A stretch of 64,000 nucleotides of DNA from Spirodela intermedia (taxonomy: Eukaryota; Streptophyta; Magnoliopsida; Alismatales; Araceae). Positions 1-12,812 of this stretch are shown here, piece after piece. Under the pieces are notes generated by a model. It saw nothing but the letters and a program-made list of their open reading frames with translations, was not told the origin of the DNA and searched no databases. The stretch covers positions 2,026,892-2,090,891 of the forward strand of contig LR746265.1 of the NCBI GenBank assembly GCA_902729315.2, written 5' to 3'. The translations under genes were made by a program, and so were the position numbers. Each line of letters opens with the position of its first letter. Within the stretch, counting starts at the first letter, position 1.

Positions 1-370
1 GTTAGGTTGGTAGTTCAAAACAAATGGATTTATAAATGAGTACATCTGAAGATGTAAAGACTGCCAATTGTGGATGATTAAACAACATTAATATTATATT
101 TGAGAGGCATTAACTATAATTATTAAGTAATATGAAAATAAATTGAAGAAAGTTATCAATAAGACTCTCAAGTTGGGTCGTACCTTAAATATTTGAAGTG
201 AGATTTAAACTTAAATAAGTTAATAATTTTTTTCAAAGTTTTAACTTGTGAAGTACAACATAATATAATATTCATGATTTAATTATATCTAATTAAAAAA
301 GAAGAGTATGCCATATTGATATATTTTCTAACATATCTATTGCAACCTATGGATAAATACCTTGAAGTAT
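1..370. other. AT-rich unassigned flank
   Basis: AT-rich DNA with stops in all frames. No gene is visible. It may be the upstream part (gag/protease) of the decayed Ty3/gypsy element that becomes recognisable just downstream, but I could not match any protein motif here. Confidence 0.4.
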
Positions 371-2700
371 TCGATTAGCTTACTTAGTTAACCCCCATGT
401 GAGACATGGACCAAGTTATACGTTTGAAATTAGGGATAAAACTGACAGATATATATCTCTATCCTACCATCTAAAAAAATGAGATTGAAATATTAATTCA
501 AGGAATGTGAGTAATATAAATTATGTTTTCATTCACAACTTGATGTTATTTTAGCTTGATGTTATTTGTTAAAACAAAGATGAGAATTAATATTTTTGTG
601 TGGATATCATTTTGATTAGGTTTCTTATACCAAAGTATACAAACTTCATGGTGTGATCATTTTTTTCAAATTATATTTGAAATTCGGTCATCATCAATTG
701 TGATGAAAATTGAAGATATTGTAAAGATGAAATTTATGGTGTAGGAGGGACAATATAAGTTATTAGTGATACTTTTCACCACCTCCAATACACTAGTAAC
801 ATTTCAATGACTCATGAATCAAATATTTTATCTATACTTACAAAAAACTCATACTAGTTTTTTATGATATTTTGGTGTATAATAAAAATAAAAACACACA
901 CGAATAAGATCTAAACTATGTTAACAACATTAGTTAGGTATTACTTATATATACATTATAAGAAATATTTATTTAAATAAAGCCAAACTAAATGTTTAGG
1001 TCATTGAGTCTTGACTAAAAGGGTGGAAGTAGATAAAAATAAAATAAAATTTATGCTTAAGTGGTTAATATCTTCCAATCTCTACAAGTTAATAAAATTC
1101 TGAAGCTTTACAGGGTACTTTAAAAGATTTGTGAAAAAATATTGGTCATCTCTTGGCCATCCACACAACAATAAAAGAATAACTCATTACACTATAGAGT
1201 TTTTCAAAAACTCAAAAAAGTAATGGCAAAAGAACCATTATTAGTGCCATCAAATTTCTTCATGATTATTTGAAATAGAAGAAAATACATCTAGTTATAA
1301 GTTGGGAGTTGTGCTCATGTAGGAATACAAGCCTATTACATATTTTATATAATTATAATTTATGATAAGTAATTAATATCAATTGTATCGACAATCTAAA
1401 GCAAACTCATTACTTATTGAGAAAATATTTTGTGATTTACATTGACTAATGAAGTTTGAATTTTAATCAGAATAATAATAGGTTCAACTAAATTACTAAA
1501 GTGGTTAGTGACAATTATTAAGTATAATTTTGAGATTTGATACAAAGAAGTCTTATAAGATAAAACAACAAATATCCTCCAAAGTATTTGAGAGAATAAA
1601 AACTCAAATAACAATGGTCATTTCCCTTATTTGTTAAATATCTAATTTTTTTTTAAGGAGGTACATATTGATCTAACATTGGCACAAATAAGAAGAGAGT
1701 TAGATTGTAGATAAGATGTATGAACAAAATATCCTTTACAACAAGATACATTATGTTAATCTAGGTGATGAGTGTTGTCACAACAATCAAGTTTAATTTA
1801 ACCAATATTGAAATAATACTATGATATTGTGCGAGTGATCATTCAAGATTTTTGAGAACATGCAAATGACTGACCAAACATATTTATTGGATAGACATAA
1901 AGTTATGTATTAAAAAAAGTGTAAGAATGTGTTATTTGTTAATGACATAAATTTGAAACTCTCTCACTAGTGGGGTTCCTTTAGCCACGATTGATCTCAA
2001 TCAGATTTGAAAATATATTATTATAGATTTTATCAAATGTTTGTCTAGATCCAAAGGCTACAACACTATATTGATGGCCATTGATAATTTGAGTAATGTT
2101 TTCATTTCTCTTTCCTCATACAATTTTTCACAATTGAGAAGGTTATATAATTGTTTATTTAAGAAGTTTTTCATTTTTATGAGATTCTAGAATTCATTAT
2201 CACTAACTTAAGTAGGTTATCTCTTATTTATTTTTTGAAAAAAAATCAAAATATATGAAATAAGTTTAACATGACACATAATTATTATTTATAAAATAGG
2301 CAAACAAATTTAGGTAGTGAATATTTTTTTGGAAGCTTGTTTATGCTAATTCAACTCCAACAAATAAAAGAAATAGAATCATTGACTACCATGGGTGGGA
2401 TGTTGTACAATATTGTATTGCATGCATCACTAATAAAACTTTATTTAAGGTAGTTTATGGTCAAGTTCTTCTAACATTAGTCTTTAGTTGATTAACAACA
2501 AAGTAATTCTGGTGGAATGATAATTAAAAAAGAAAAGATGAAATTCTTCAAAAATTAAGATAACAATTGACTAAAGTTAGTAAAAGATGAAGACACAAGT
2601 GCAATAAATGTAACTTACTCTAAGAGGGGTATGAGGTTGGGTGTATTATGTGATGATCTAGTTAAGGGTAACGAAGCAAATCATTAAGAGAGAAAGTATG
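370..2700 (+). mobile_element. Highly decayed Ty3/gypsy retrotransposon (RT, RNase H, integrase relics)
   Basis: No long ORF survives, but short conceptual pieces read in the order of a Ty3/gypsy pol. Around 445-515 there is a KNEIEILIQGM-like block matching the start of RT. Around 690-900 there are relics of the RT palm (KIEDIVKMKF, EGQYKLLV, TFQ*LMNQIFYLYLQK). Around 1000-1240 there are remains of the VEVD and LRGFLGLTGYYRRFVKNY blocks, then KKVMAKEPLLVPSNF. RNase H (EIEENTSSYKLGVVLM) lies near 1270-1320, and the integrase core (DFIKCLSRSKGYNTILMAID) near 2010-2090. Further integrase C-terminal relics lie at about 2340-2470. Stops and frameshifts occur in every block, and the base composition is strongly AT-shifted, as expected of a long-methylated, deaminated copy. 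No LTR pair was found, so the ends are approximate. Confidence 0.78.
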
Positions 2701-3800
2701 TTATTAAGATATGAGAAAATATGAAAAAGGGGAGGAATGAATTGTAGGCAATGGCTTGTAGGAGAGAAATAGTTATGTTGAGCAACTACCACAACAACTC
2801 TTTTATTTTAAGGTTTATCTTTTAGGTCAAATTATAAACTTTAATTTCCTATTTATGTGTATATTAGGGTCCTATCATAACTCTTTATTTCTACTTATTA
2901 TTCTAATTTATTATTTGAAGAAATTAGAAACACAATTACCTAAAAAATAAGGGAAAATGAATAATCAAAAAACTTTTCATCAATTTGATATTTTTTACTT
3001 TCCACAATGATAGATTGTCAGCCCTACCAAAAAAAAAATATGATGAGATCAAATTGGTTGGAATCTAATATATGTGATAATTGAGAAATACTATACATAA
3101 TTTCATGACTTCTAGGACTAAGTGATAACCTATGGTGACCACATGATCTAGAAATATAGGTATGTGAACATTGTTAGATGATTTTAGTCACATTTATGTT
3201 CTAAGAAGTAACTCTCAAGGATGTGTAGTTTATGAGAGATCAAGAACCTACAACTTGGGCTAGCTTCTAGGGGAGTTTGTTAGGGGTTCGAAGGATGTTC
3301 TTAATGATCCCTAAGGATCAAATATTTGATTGATATGACAAAGATAATCTGCTATAAAATAGAACTTTCTCCTTTTTAGATGGTCATTTTTATGTGGGCA
3401 TCAATTAAACCTACTATATTTCTCAATGTGGAGAGGAGATGTCATAAAATTCATTTGGATATTATTTAATATTCCTAGGTTCCCTTGAAATTTTTGCTGT
3501 TGTAGAAACACAAGGCCAATGAAAGAATGGATGGTGGTCTTAACTTGATATTTTTATTTTTTATGATTAATCTCTGAAGTCTGAATTTGTTTTATACGTT
3601 GACACCTGCGAATGCTTCATATGTTGTAACATATCCAATGAAAATATTGAGGCTCTCCGAACCCTAAGTTACGCAACAGATCTAATGAAAATATTGTTGT
3701 GGTTTCGACCTTATCAAAGAACTGAACATCGATGATAGTTCTAGTCCGGCATTTTTATTCACATGTCTGCATTCTATCAACTCTGTCTAATTTTCTTAAT
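2700..3800. other. AT-rich intergenic DNA, possible 3' end of the gypsy relic
   Basis: No coding signal. It may contain the decayed 3' LTR or untranslated tail of the upstream element, since it shares the same base composition, but no second LTR copy is recognisable in this window. GC content rises sharply after about 3,900, marking the edge of the gene-bearing DNA. Confidence 0.35.
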
Positions 3801-4793
3801 TTTTATCCACCTAAACATACCATATAACCCAGAGAAATAGTTTGGTGGTTAGAAAAGCTAATGACTTCTGAATTTCCTTGATAAAGAATAAATTGGCGAC
3901 AACTGGTCGAGTCTCTTGAATAAATCCTTTTGCAGCAAGGTTTTCTGCATGCCTGAATCTCGGATCAGCATTTCGTTCCATCGTCAAGACCTCTGGTTTT
4001 CGCTTTCTCCAACCTGGCTTTTCTGGATGACTAAGATCTCCCTCCACCTGCAAGCAATCATATTCGAGTCAGCTCCTGTTCCCAACCAACGACTACCTTG
4101 TGGAGCAGGCGCGAGAAGTCTTCGACTACTCACCGACTCTCCCAAGGAGATTAGTTGGAGGGTCTTCCTCGCTCAAGAAAAACGAAGCAGTTCCTCCACA
4201 ACAAAAGAAAAGGAAATCTTTTCAATTCAGCGATAATCTTCACGTCGCTTTCTTTGATACCAGACTCGAGTGGGTGGGGGGGTTGTGTGTGGAGAGCCCG
4301 CGAATTCTAAGGAAAGCGAGGGGAGAGAAGGAGGCTCCGCAATACGGTACTTCCGATTGAAGATGATTCCTCCCCGTTTTGTCTCCCCCCTGTGCGTCTT
4401 TTTCTCAGCTCTCGCTGTCGCACGAAGGGTTTCGATCGTTGCGGCGTCGCTGTCCTCTAAGTCGCTCTGGAATCCCGGCGTACTGTCTTCTCCTCCGGCA
4501 AACCTGCCTGCTCCCGGCGGCACCGCCGGTGAGTCTGGCAAACCAGAGATTTTAATATGGTGGTCGGGGAATTCAAGTGCTGGCGGTGGTGGGCCGGCTG
4601 CCACCATCTCGCCCTCCCCGGGGGGAAGTGACCACCATGAAGAAGAGCTCAGGCCTGCCTGCGTCTTTCCAGCCGAGACGTGGGGTCCCGCGGGCGGGCA
4701 CGAAGGGCGTGGGGCTCTAAAGAAAGGGAAAGGAAGGGGGGGTGGTTGCAGGGACCAAGTCTCATGGGATGCCGACCCCTCGCCGCCATTTCT

Positions 4794-4842
<49 letters not shown>

Positions 4843-6869
4843 GAGACGTCAGCAAGTCCGACGTCTTACCTTCATCTGCGAGAGACACCTGAAAGCTCAG
4901 CGGTCGTCGGCAGGGAGAAGATCCCCACTCGGCACTCGCCTTATGTACGAAGGAAGGCCTGACTTGGCCTCCGAGTCATCGAAATCATCCCCCCCGACAG
5001 ACCGCTCTGGAGAGTCCCCGATGACAGGGTGGTCAGTCAGAAATTTAATGCGGGCCCTTTTTTTTGAAATCCGCTATATTTTCAGGGTTAAAAAACCGAA
5101 ATTTACTCACCATCTCTCGTCATAGTGGGTCCTGACGTTCCGCTCCACCTGACAGGGGAGGAGGAGGCTCCGTGCTGAGAAGCAAGGGGGTGGGGGGATT
5201 GTACGTCCCAAAATCCAAGCAGGAAACACCGAGCGAGCGAGAGAGAGAGAGAGAATGATGGGAATATTGAACGCTTTTTCTTTGAATGGAAGGGGGGGGT
5301 GGACACTTCCCCACAGATTCCCCATCACCACCTTTTTTCCTAGCTCCGACCATCACCTTTCGGTTGCCCCTCGACCCACCCCTTCTTTAGTGGCGCCGTC
5401 CTCCTGCAGTCCATAAAGGGGGGCGCAGGCAACGAACGAAGATCTGCTCACCGTCTGAGGTTCGGGACTTCCGCCTTCTCTGTGCCTTTTGCTCTGCTTT
5501 CCTCTGTTCTGTGGGTGGGTGAGACCCGTGAATGTTTTGGATGAGGAATTCTCGATGATCAGGCGTTCAAAGAGGACGAATGAGAGAGGAGACGTGGAAT
5601 TGAGGAGCGTCGTCTCCTGTTGAAATGGCCAAATTAGGTATGCTGTGTAGTTTCAAGCAGCATGCATGCAGGGCATTGGGACGGCGCCATGCCCACATTT
5701 GCCAGGAGTGATGTTTGGGGAAGAGGTCCTCGCTATCGTAGACGAGAGTTGGATTGGCGCTCTCCTTCAAAACCCTGCGACGTCACGCCAGGAAATGAAT
5801 GAGGAAGGACTTGTGAGGTTTCCCTGCGGCGGTTCCGGTGATCCCGCGTTGCAGATTCAACGAAGCGGAGCCTGAAATCATAGCTCGCTCTGAAGGGTAC
5901 CTGATTTTGATTCCGATTTGTGTCGATCTCCGTCTCCGGAGTTTCTCTCAGAACCAGAAGAGCGGGAGTTGCCAAGCGGCCGCCGTAGAGTTCGCGTTCT
6001 GTACTTAGTCGGAAACAGCCGGAGATTTCTCGGTGGTCCAACTGGCGGGTACTTTTGGCTGATTAATGGTGGAGCGGTGCCGTGGAGGTGGGTCTACCTT
6101 TGAGGAAAAGCTTGATTCCCTTTCCCCAAAGCACAAGGACAAAGAAAGAAACCAGCTCGGACTCCATTAATCTCTCCAACGGGGTTGGCGAATTCAGACT
6201 TCAGACCTGTTCATCCGTTCATCTTATATCTGTCAGAGTTCATAAGAAACGTGCCCGTCTGGAGTCATCTTCATCTCGGCCAACAGGGCATGCTGGTTTT
6301 GATTTAGGTATGCCCATAACCTAAGAATCTCTGCTACATATCTTGTTGTCCCTGCTTGCGTTTGGGTTAACTGAGATTGTCGGAGAATAGCAGAGGAAGA
6401 ATCTCTTCAGCATTGGCGGATAAGTAATAGCTTGCAGATATGCTAGAGCTCTACGTGATGTTTCTTATAGTTTTCTGGTTTGGGTTGGCCTCGAAGGGCT
6501 AATTGTGGATACTGGAAGAACTGTTTCATGCTCTGTTCATGCATTCAGGTTAAGAACAGGAGAAATCTACTGTTAATTAAATCACGTGAATCTGGTCAGG
6601 AATCAGGGATGATAATAATAATATTTTTTTTATTTTTTCAAATCTATCTCAAACCTTTATATGTTATTTTTTTTTTTTATCTCAAAGAGGCATTTATAAA
6701 GTTTTATCATAAATTTTATGTGAATTAACATGGCGCGGTGTGTCAAATCTATTAATTTTTCCTTAGTTCTGTTGATTACTCATTTTTTTGATCTTGCTGA
6801 AGCTGTAGAATTCAGCGAGCTTGAATCATATGGGAGATTGTCTGGCATCCATATAATCACATACCAAGG
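3801..6869 (+). promoter_or_regulatory. Upstream region / probable 5' leader of the TRM gene
   Basis: GC-rich from about 4,000, with a (GA)n tract at 4797-4836, a second at 5237-5254, and poly-purine/pyrimidine runs. Several overlapping ORFs exist on both strands (e.g. 4270-4962), but they read through the GA repeat as Arg-Glu repeats and resemble no family. A good donor-like site (AGgtatgc, about 6304) and acceptor-like sites suggest that part of this stretch is 5' UTR with introns. The exact transcription start cannot be placed from sequence. Confidence 0.4.
4797..4836. repeat. (GA)n microsatellite
   Basis: Near-perfect GA dinucleotide tract with two AAGA interruptions. It creates artificial RERERE/LSLSLS reading frames on the two strands. 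Confidence 0.95.
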
Positions 6870-9800
6870 ATGGCTAAGAAGACCAAAAAACAGTGTGCAC
6901 GGCCAGAGAAGAGCAACAGAGGCTGCATGTTTAGTCTGATTAGCATATTTGATCCCCGCCATGGTCATTCCACCCAGAAGCTGCTATCAGATACGATGTA
7001 CGGGAGCCGCCGGGAAACTGAGGCTCCTGGTAATTTTCCATTTATAGCATTTTAAATATAAATTAAACATTTACTATATAATTTTACTTCTCATAAAGTG
7101 CCAGTTTTTTCATTTTCAGGAAATGGGGATTCTACGGAGAAGCTTAAAGTGTCAGGGATCAATGAGAATGACCCCAAAAAGTCAGAAGTACGTTGACCCA
7201 CTTGCAAAGGAGTTCATAGGCCTTCTTCATTGACTGAACTTACTGCCATATATGATCGGCTAACCTGTATCTATTTCAGGATGTCAACGGAAGTGAAACG
7301 GAAGAGTTTGACTTGGGTACAAGCATCAAGGTTCTCATGGAACGAGAGATGTCAGGAGTGGAACAGCCTGGAAAGGTTCCGAAGGCTGATACTGAGAATC
7401 TTGGGAAGGAAAATGGGAATTTTCTTATATCCCATGATCTGGAGCCCAGAGATCAATCATCTGCCTCAGTATCAGATGAGTCGAGTAACCTAAATACAGT
7501 TCAGAGTTTTCCTCGCAAACTGTACTTAGCTGCTTTGCTGGAAGAGTTATCTGGTGATGGGCATCCACGAGGAGGATTGCTGGTGGATTCCAAGGAGAGA
7601 ACTGGTTCTGGGGATCATAAAAAATCTCTGGTTGAAATGGCAGAATCTCTCATCAATCAAGCTGCGAAAGGGACTTCGAGTGGAGCATCTCACCAGTCAG
7701 AAGAGTTTGCCCGAGCTTTAGAGATTCTGAATTCAGAGGAGCTACTGCGGAAGCATCTTCAGGATCCAAGCTCCCCTCTTGTCAAGCTTATCCAGGAAGT
7801 TAAGACTGGAAAGAAAGGGGGAAGACCCAAGAAGGGTTCTAGACTGTTTGAAAAATGGAATGAAATCCCAAGGCCACGAGAAGAACCAATGAGCCGCAAA
7901 CTGGATCAGAAGCAAGGTATACGCAGACTTTTTCGAAAGAAAGAGAAGTTAGAGGGCATGAAGATATCGAATGGAAATGATGGGGAAGCATCATTTGACA
8001 GAATAGTCGTCTTGGAGTCTACACCACCAGTAATCCACGACTCTCCTCACGCCATGCGGTCTAGAACTCCAGAACCTCGTTACAGTCTGAGAGCTGGAGG
8101 AGAAAAGGACAGATTTACCTCCCATTTCTCTCTTAAAGAAATTAAAAGGAGAATGAAACATGCTATACGAGATTACAGAAAGGACCAACATGCGTGGTCC
8201 CTGGGTTCCGTTCTTCACATAATCCCACACAAACACCAGAAATCCGGCGAATTTGGTCAGACCAAGCCTGCGAGTAAAGTTTCACATACCAAGGAACACA
8301 CAACATGGAGATCGTTTAATATGAAGGAGAAAGCGACAAAGCTGAAATCGAAAGAAGCTCCACCGAGCATCAAAAGCGCAGCAGAGTTTCAGAGCAAAAA
8401 TATTAGCATTGCATCGACTTCAGCTTCTCTGAATAGAGAACATGAGTTTCAGCGAGAGGCCAGAAAACATCTTGTAGTGATGCTAAATAGTGTGAAAGGT
8501 GAAGAAAAACCTCCGGCTGTGACTGCCTCAAAGCCCTTGGGGAGAATGCTTTCTCTCTCTGGATACAACTCCCCGATTCCTATGTTAAGTCCTGAAAGGG
8601 AAAAAGACACCTTCCCGTCAACTGGACAGATGAGAATTTCTCCTCTCTGGCAGCCTAACCAAGAAAATGTAAGTACTTTGAGCCCGTCGGAAAACATTGA
8701 AAATACAACATTCACTTCGTCGAGCAGGACACTTGATGAAGTATCCAACTCAAGCCTGAGCACCCGAGAGCATGAAAACGTCTTCAGTGAAGGAATCTCA
8801 GGACCCGAATGTATGTTTATCCATGTTGCCTGTTCTGAATGATATAATAACTGTTCCAGCGTTGACATTATGAACTTCAAAATTGCAATGACTCATTCTG
8901 ATTTCATGGCATTCCTCTTCGTGTGTACAGATATTACAGAGCTGTCAGATCAAGAACACACACCTGAGAGGGAGTCATTGGACGTGGTATTCAAATTGAA
9001 TGCCACAGGCCCCATTGATGTTGCTGAAAGGCATGAGGAAGAGATGTCTTCGCTGTCACCGAGATCTGTGAGTGGACTATTGAGACGCGTTATACTCTAT
9101 AATCCTGTTGTTTTAGAAAAATAACCACCTAAATTACCATTGTTTGTCCATCTCAGGGTCCATCAGAGGCATCACAAACAGTGATCCTGCTGGTTCCAAC
9201 CACACCTGCCACCTTACTCGTTCAGAATATGCTATCTCCAGAGAGCATAGCTGAGAAGCCAGAGCGCCCTAGCCCTGTATCTGTCTTGGAGCCATTATTC
9301 TCCGAAGGTGATAGCAGCCCTGAATATAGTACTGAGAAGCGTGGTAAGGGTTACTGATTTTACAGCAATAACGTATCTATGTCACCCAGAGTTTCCATCG
9401 TTTTGAACCTGACGTGATAATATGATCTGCAGTTGATTTCCTTGATCTACCGTGCCGTATTCATTTTGATGAGCACGAAGAATCTGCAGAATTTCTAGCG
9501 ACAACAGGCCATGGACGTGACCATAAAAGTTGCTTGGAGGACGAGGAATCGCGGGCCGAGTATGTACGGGCCGTTCTCGAAGCTTCTGGTTTGATGCAGA
9601 GCGGGCTGTCAGAGAGATGGCATTCTTCATCCCCATTGCTGAGTCCATCCCTGTACGATGAAGTTGAGCACCCTTCTGCCGAGTTCCCAGACGATCTAAG
9701 GCTTCTGTTTGATTCAGCCTGCGAAGTTCTTGAGGTGATCAGGGAGAAGTTCTTCCATTATACCCCCTGGGTGTCCTTTGCCAAGCCCAGCGCCCGCCTA

Positions 9801-10019
9801 ATCCCATCAGGTGAGAACCTCGTCATGCTGATCCTCAAGGGCATCGCCATCCATTGTCCCTCTCGGCCACCAGATTCATTGGAGGAGATCGTGGGGAAGG
9901 ACCTTCAGGTCGGAGTGTGGATGGATCTCCGGTCTGAGATTGAGAGCATCGACACAGACATAGAAGATGCAATCCTGGAAGACATAATGGAGGAGGTCAT
10001 ACTCCAATTCCAGCTTTGA
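6870..10019 (+). CDS. TRM-family (TON1 recruiting motif) protein with C-terminal DUF4378
   Basis: Six exons: 6870-7029, 7120-7187, 7280-8810, 8931-9067, 9157-9343, 9433-10019. All introns are GT-AG, the frame is kept throughout, and the product is 889 aa. The N-terminus (GCMFSLISIFDPRHGHSTQK, about residues 18-37) is the conserved leader of TRM32-like plant proteins. FPRKLYLAALLEEL and the LRKHLQDPSSPLVKLIQE block follow in the large third exon. The last exon (from about residue 695) is a DUF4378 domain ending in DIMEEVILQFQL. Family knowledge: TRM proteins bind TON1 and associate with cortical microtubules and the preprophase band, affecting cell shape and division plane. The middle of the protein is Ser/Lys-rich and probably disordered. 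The start was chosen as the first ATG giving the conserved leader. The exact TRM subgroup is inference. Confidence 0.9.
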
Positions 10020-11344
10020 CCCTGATCCTCCATCTTCATTCCATGGATGGTTGGAGCAGGAGCAGTACCGGGCATGGCTAACCATCTGGAATGGCAAGTT
10101 TTAGGTGAGAAGTTCGCCTCATGATTGACATTTAAATCCATGGGCTTACTCTTCACAGTGGTTTTCCTCTCACTAGCCTTTCTGTTTCCCATAATTGGCA
10201 GGCGCGAGATAGATATAACTCTACAAAGGAAGCAATGGTAGCTGCTTCAATTATTTTGATGACCCACTGGCTGGAGTTTCTGAGCCTCTCTTTGTACAGA
10301 TTTAAGGAAACCCTGATGAAGATGACCAGTCTTCTCATTCTTTCTCCCCCACAGTCTTCAGAGTTGTTTCTGAGCAGCGGCCTCCTGGGCCCCGGTTTTG
10401 ACTGGAACAGTGTCTCCTTTCAGCTGCTGGAAGTTTTCTCGTTGCTTGGGAATGTTGAAAGAGAGATTCTCCAGAGGATTCAGTGATCTCTGTGGCTTGT
10501 AATCACAATTTCTACTGTGCCCACAGACAAAGGAAGAAAGTGTATCTGCATGTAAGGGGGCTGTGGGGAAAATACTGGCCCATCCCAGAGTACATCAAAA
10601 TCAAGCTCGGAAAGAAAATTGGGCCCGACCCAGTTGGACTTGGATAAAGTCAACTCAGAAGCCCGGGGCTTTCATTATGGGTGGGACTAATCCGGCCCGG
10701 GCCCAACTTCATCGGGGTTCAGTCTGTAGCCACTTTCTGGGTTTTTTCCATCCAGGCCCGACCTGGATGGCTGCTTTACCGATTTGAGGCATGGGAACTC
10801 ATTGATCTTCAGTCAACGAAAAGTCCACTCAATGTGATTAGCGTCGACGCCTCACCGAAGTGTCAGAATTTCAGATCATCAAGAAAATTAGTTCTTTTTC
10901 CGTTTGTTCTCTGAGATCAAGGCACCTGGAATGAGTTTGGAAAAAGAGGCAGAAAAGTGGAAATCTACTGAACATTCTAAGTAAGATATTAAAGAAATCA
11001 CATCTCCTTTACGAGGCAAATTATTTCCCAATTAATGATAGGATCGACAGATGATATATTATTGGCGAGATGTCGGATTTGAGGATGTTTCTCAATTCGA
11101 TATGCTAATTTCATGTTGACCTCTTCAAGGTGGGTTCGCAATGTGTGAATCAGAAGTATTCCTCCAGCGGTGTGTGAATCAGAGGAAAGTTTTTCAAGGA
11201 TTTGCGGGATGAGAATACCATGAAACGGAAAAAAATCAGAGGGCAGAAGAACATTTGAAGAACAATTGAGGAACAATTTCAGATGGGGGGGCGAATATGA
11301 GGAGAATTTGAAGCAGGGGTACCGACCAGACTAGCAGGAGAAGA
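10020..11344. other. TRM 3' UTR and convergent intergenic region
   Basis: The 3' UTR of the TRM gene probably runs to around 10,500. Beyond it lie GGCCC/GGGCC-rich DNA (about 10,600-10,780) and AT-richer DNA up to the stop codon of the minus-strand C2 gene. The two genes converge here. No further coding sequence was recognised. Confidence 0.5.
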
Positions 11345-11995
11345 TCAGGCGTTGAGACGGCGGAATGCGACTCCCAAGATCACGGCGGCCGCTGCCGCTG
11401 AAGCTCCAGCCGCGAGTTTCGCCCAGGAGTGGTCGCCTTGGTCGGAGACATGGTTATCTTCCGCTAGAGGCGGTGCCGTGGGCTGCAAGGGAGGAGGACC
11501 TGACAAATCTATCTCGGCGAGATCGCTCTCTGTAGCCGGAAATCCACCGGCTCCGGCGTCGAAGCCTAGATCCCACAAAATCCGAGCAGAAACCATGACA
11601 GCCCCGCGGACCCTGCCGGACGGCGTCCTCAAGGGCAGCACGAGGGCCTCTCCGGCCGGGGCGGCGGAGACGGCAACGGAGGAAATCGGCAGGATGGCGG
11701 AGCCGACCATCCTCGGACGGTGAAATGGAATGCGCGAGGAATAGATGATCTCGATTGTGACGCAGGAGGAGACGTCGTCCATGGTTCTCCGGGGGAGAGG
11801 GAAGTATACTCTCCGGGGAGTAGCTTTCCGGCTCCGACCGGCGCGGACTCTCTGTTTCAGGCCGGGTTCCAGCCAGGCGACGGCGTAGCAGCGCTTCTCC
11901 TCCGCCGCTGCGCTATTGACACCGTCGATGGAGACGAATGTGAGCTCCAGCGCCGCCGCGACTGCCTCTTCGCTGCCGGTGCCACCGGAAGCCAT
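11345..11995 (-). CDS. C2-domain protein with C-terminal membrane anchor (SRC2-like)
   Basis: Single-exon gene on the minus strand, 216 aa. Residues about 13-145 have the pattern of a plant C2 domain of the SRC2/BAP type: LELTFVSIDGV at the first strand, a CYAVAW core strand, then RRVYFPLP, VTIEIIYSS and VGSAILPISSV, ending RGAVMVSARIL. Residues about 190-212 (WAKLAAGASAAAAAVILGVA) form one hydrophobic helix followed by RRLNA, which suggests a C-tail anchor. Family knowledge: such proteins bind phospholipids, often Ca2+-dependently, and act in membrane targeting or stress signalling. The ATG context and the divergent partner at 12443 support the start. The precise function is not inferable. 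Confidence 0.82.
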   Translation of the reverse strand: MASGGTGSEEAVAAALELTFVSIDGVNSAAAEEKRCYAVAWLEPGLKQRVRAGRSRKATPRRVYFPLPRRTMDDVSSCVTIEIIYSSRIPFHRPRMVGSAILPISSVAVSAAPAGEALVLPLRTPSGRVRGAVMVSARILWDLGFDAGAGGFPATESDLAEIDLSGPPPLQPTAPPLAEDNHVSDQGDHSWAKLAAGASAAAAAVILGVAFRRLNA

Positions 11996-12442
11996 CCCTC
12001 GAGCGACTCAGGGTGACAACGTATATCCGTGGACCTGATGCCCGTTTATACATATCGTTAAGCTTAATAAAAATTAATATAGAAATGGGTAATATTCTAT
12101 CTGTCGCGTTGTTATAGCCCTCCAGCTGCCGGAGTCCGAGGCCGCCGGCGGCAGCACCGGCAGTCGGCCTCTGGCACTCTCTTTCTCTCTCTCTCTCTCT
12201 CTTCTTTCTTAGGTGGGCAGACGTGGAGCCTTAGGACCCCAAAACCCTAAACCCTCAACTCAATTTCTATAACAAAGGCCGCATGGTGGAAATAAAGCCA
12301 CAAATGGCGACACATTCATAGCTTCATCGATCTGAAGGACTTGCCCAGAGAGGAGGGCACCCTGATGCTCTGCGGCTCTTCTCAAGCACATCTGAGGCCA
12401 TACGCCTGAGAGGGGAGGCGGAGGCGGAGGAGGAGGAGGAGG
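11996..12442. promoter_or_regulatory. Shared divergent promoter region (C2 gene / LYRM9)
   Basis: Only 447 bp separate the two divergent ATGs. The stretch holds a CT tract (about 12179-12202) and a telo-box (AAACCCTAA at 12242-12250), nearest to the LYR gene. This is compatible with a bidirectional promoter, though the 5' UTRs must occupy part of it. Confidence 0.55.
12242..12250 (+). promoter_or_regulatory. Telo-box (AAACCCTAA)
   Basis: A perfect plant telo-box about 190 bp upstream of the LYRM9-like ATG, followed by a partial second copy (ACCCT). Telo-boxes are typical of plant promoters for translation, ribosome and some organellar genes. Function here is inferred from position. Confidence 0.5.
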
Positions 12443-12657
12443 ATGAAGAAGGGGCTCCAAGCTTACGCAGCGGTGCTGAGGCTGGTGCGGCGGCTCCCGG
12501 CGGAGGCGCGGCCGTACTACGCCAAGTACGCGCGGGAGAACTTCGTCAACTACCGAGAGGTCGACGCCGGCGACGGCGAGCAGCTGGACGAGCTCCTCCT
12601 CAGAGCCTACAACCACTCCCTCTGGGTCCTCAGCAAGGTCCGTTTCTCCTCCGCTGC

Positions 12658-12691
<34 letters not shown>

Positions 12692-12812
12692 GCCCCTCGC
12701 CGCCACCGCAGTCCGGACCATTCTGAAGTAATTTTTTGCTCCTCGTTGCTCCCGGCAGTATTCCGTGGACCGATCCGTCGCCGACGATCTGAAGAGGGTC
12801 TGCGCCAAATGA
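12443..12812 (+). CDS. LYRM9: LYR motif-containing protein (LYRM9-like)
   Basis: Two exons, 12443-12637 and 12759-12812, joined in frame by a 121-nt GT-AG intron that contains a (CT)n tract. The product is 82 aa, close to the usual size of LYRM9 proteins. It starts MKKGLQAYAAVLRLVRRLP, with the LYR-type signature degenerated to L-R-L near residues 12-14. It continues with PYYAKYARENFVNYREVD, typical of the small Complex1_LYR fold, and ends DRSVADDLKRVCAK. LYR proteins are short helical mitochondrial proteins that act with acyl carrier protein as assembly factors for Fe-S or respiratory complexes. The specific client of LYRM9 is not established by the sequence. A conserved Arg in YARENF fits the LYR family phenylalanine/arginine region. 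Confidence 0.85.
12658..12690. repeat. (CT)n microsatellite in LYRM9 intron
   Basis: Long CT run inside the 121-nt intron. It lies within or just upstream of the polypyrimidine tract, so length changes could affect splicing. Confidence 0.9.

Noticed and set aside
4270-4962. 230-codon plus-strand ORF
   Set aside because: It reads through the GA microsatellite as Arg-Glu repeats, overlaps open frames on the other strand and resembles no protein.
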